7,156 nt of DNA, taken from an uncultured Alphaproteobacteria bacterium (lineage in GTDB: Bacteria; Pseudomonadota; Alphaproteobacteria; Caulobacterales; Caulobacteraceae). The stretch spans positions 1 to 7,156 of the forward strand of contig CAIZKE010000046.1 in NCBI GenBank assembly GCA_903933475.1, written 5' to 3'. Under the pieces are notes generated by a model, which made no database searches, had not been told where the DNA came from, and was given only the letters and a program-made list of their open reading frames with translations. Of this stretch, positions 6,280-7,156 are shown piece after piece; position 1 is the first letter of the stretch; each line of letters starts with the position of its first letter. A program made the position numbers and the translations under genes.

Positions 6280-6338
6280 AGATCGCGCCGTCGATCCAGG
6301 TCGGGACGCCAAAGCGGGTGAACAGAGCCGGAGCGGCA

Positions 6339-7156
6339 ATGAGCAGTTTTCTCAACCGGACCGTCCTCATGCTTGCGGCCTCGACCGCGCTGGTGGGTCC
6401 TTCGACGGTCGCCTTCGCGCGCGAGGTGCCGGTGCAACTGGCCCTCATGCAGGCGACTGGCGGATCCTACACCGTCCAGCGGGGCGATACCCTCACGGGC
6501 ATCAGCAAGAAGGTCGGCGTGAGCCCTGAGGCCCTTTCCGAAGCCAATGACCTCGGCGCAGGGGGCCGGATTGACGCCGGCATGAAGCTTAAGGTCCCCG
6601 GTGGCACCGGGTCCGCGCCGGGCCGCGCCCAGGCGGCCGGCCGGGTGGTCACGGTCAGTAGCGGTCCCTCGACCTACGTGGTCCGCAGTGGCGACACCGT
6701 GGACGAGATCGCCGACCGGATGGGCATGTCCCGCAAGGCCCTGGCTGACCTGAATGGCCTGAAGTCGCCCTATGCCCTCAGCGTCGGTCGTAAGCTCAAG
6801 GGTCCGCCCGAGACGCGCAAGGCCTATGTGGTCGCCGATGGGGACAGCCTCGAGGCCGTCGCCCGCCGGTTCTCCGTGACGTCAAAGGCGCTTGCGGCGG
6901 AGAATGGCCTGCGGACCTCGGCCGCCCTGCGATCTGGCCAGAAACTCACCCTGCCGGACGGCTATCGTGACCGGGGTCCGGTGCGGTCGACCCCTGCGCC
7001 CGCCCCCAAGCCCCCGGCGCCCGTCCGCGAGGCCCGCCCGGAAACCGTCCGAGAAGCCGCGGAGCCGACGCTTGCGGCGGCGGAAGAGGCCCCCCGCGAC
7101 AAGGTCAGCACCCGCACCCTGGCCGGCGGTAAGGTCATCTCCGTCAAGGGAAAGCC
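6339..7156 (+). CDS. dipM: DipM-like secreted LysM protein, probable LytM cell-division factor (3' partial)
   Basis: The visible 272 residues start at ATG 6339, with GGAG (6330-6333) 5 bases upstream. An in-frame GTG at 6318 is a less likely start. A Sec signal peptide (residues 1-27, ending AFA before RE; no twin arginine) predicts export to the periplasm. Three LysM peptidoglycan-binding domains follow at about 43-87 (YTVQRGDTLTGI), 112-155 (YVVRSGDTVDEI) and 162-206 (YVVADGDSLEAV). A linker rich in Pro, Ala and charged residues runs from about 207 to 260. The frame is open at the edge. Caulobacter DipM combines several LysM domains with a C-terminal LytM (M23-like, degenerate) domain and controls septal cell-wall remodelling. 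The architecture and the position after surE-pcm fit DipM, or the enterobacterial NlpD, but the C-terminal domain is outside the window. Another LysM/M23 protein is the alternative. Confidence 0.8.
   Translation, partial: MSSFLNRTVLMLAASTALVGPSTVAFAREVPVQLALMQATGGSYTVQRGDTLTGISKKVGVSPEALSEANDLGAGGRIDAGMKLKVPGGTGSAPGRAQAAGRVVTVSSGPSTYVVRSGDTVDEIADRMGMSRKALADLNGLKSPYALSVGRKLKGPPETRKAYVVADGDSLEAVARRFSVTSKALAAENGLRTSAALRSGQKLTLPDGYRDRGPVRSTPAPAPKPPAPVREARPETVREAAEPTLAAAEEAPRDKVSTRTLAGGKVISVKGK

Noticed and set aside
1..7156. CRISPR array, insertion sequence, tRNA/rRNA, phage or toxin-antitoxin genes
   Set aside because: No regularly spaced repeats, terminal inverted repeats, transposase motifs or tRNA-like cloverleaf segments were seen; gene ends meet closely, leaving no room for cargo. 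The window reads as conserved core chromosome.

Overview
This window is GC-rich bacterial chromosome, coded entirely on the + strand and packed with housekeeping genes. Gene content and protein style point to an alphaproteobacterium, most likely Caulobacterales (Caulobacter, Phenylobacterium or Brevundimonas). The reasons are the order nagZ-scpA-scpB-tatA-tatB-tatC-serS-surE-pcm, followed by a secreted multi-LysM protein that looks like the Caulobacter division factor DipM. The taxon is inferred from recalled family features, not from a search.

Layout. (1) Positions 1-1650: the 3' end of nagZ (peptidoglycan recycling), then scpA and scpB, the non-SMC subunits of the SMC chromosome-organising complex. 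The three are joined by 4-base stop/start overlaps. (2) Positions 1651-3427: a short gap with a candidate promoter, then tatA, tatB and tatC, the complete twin-arginine protein exporter. A GC-rich hairpin sits between tatA and tatB, and tatB/tatC overlap by 4 bases. TatC carries an unusually long first periplasmic loop. (3) Positions 3428-6240: a short gap with a second candidate promoter, then serS (seryl-tRNA synthetase), surE (nucleotidase) and pcm (isoaspartyl protein methyltransferase), almost without gaps. (4) Positions 6241-7156: a 98-base gap with TGAC/GTCA inverted repeats, then the 5' part of a dipM-like gene: signal peptide, three LysM domains and a Pro/Ala-rich linker, cut by the window edge.

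How the genes relate. The transcription units appear to be [nagZ-]scpAB, tatABC, serS-surE-pcm and dipM. Three of the four touch the cell envelope or chromosome segregation, but each is a well-known core function. The order surE-pcm-LysM protein recalls surE-pcm-nlpD of Gammaproteobacteria.

I found no mobile element, CRISPR array, tRNA, rRNA, phage gene or frameshifted gene, and no convincing undescribed system. The points most worth a second look are the TatC loop, the tatA-tatB hairpin, the dipM upstream repeats and the dipM domain layout.
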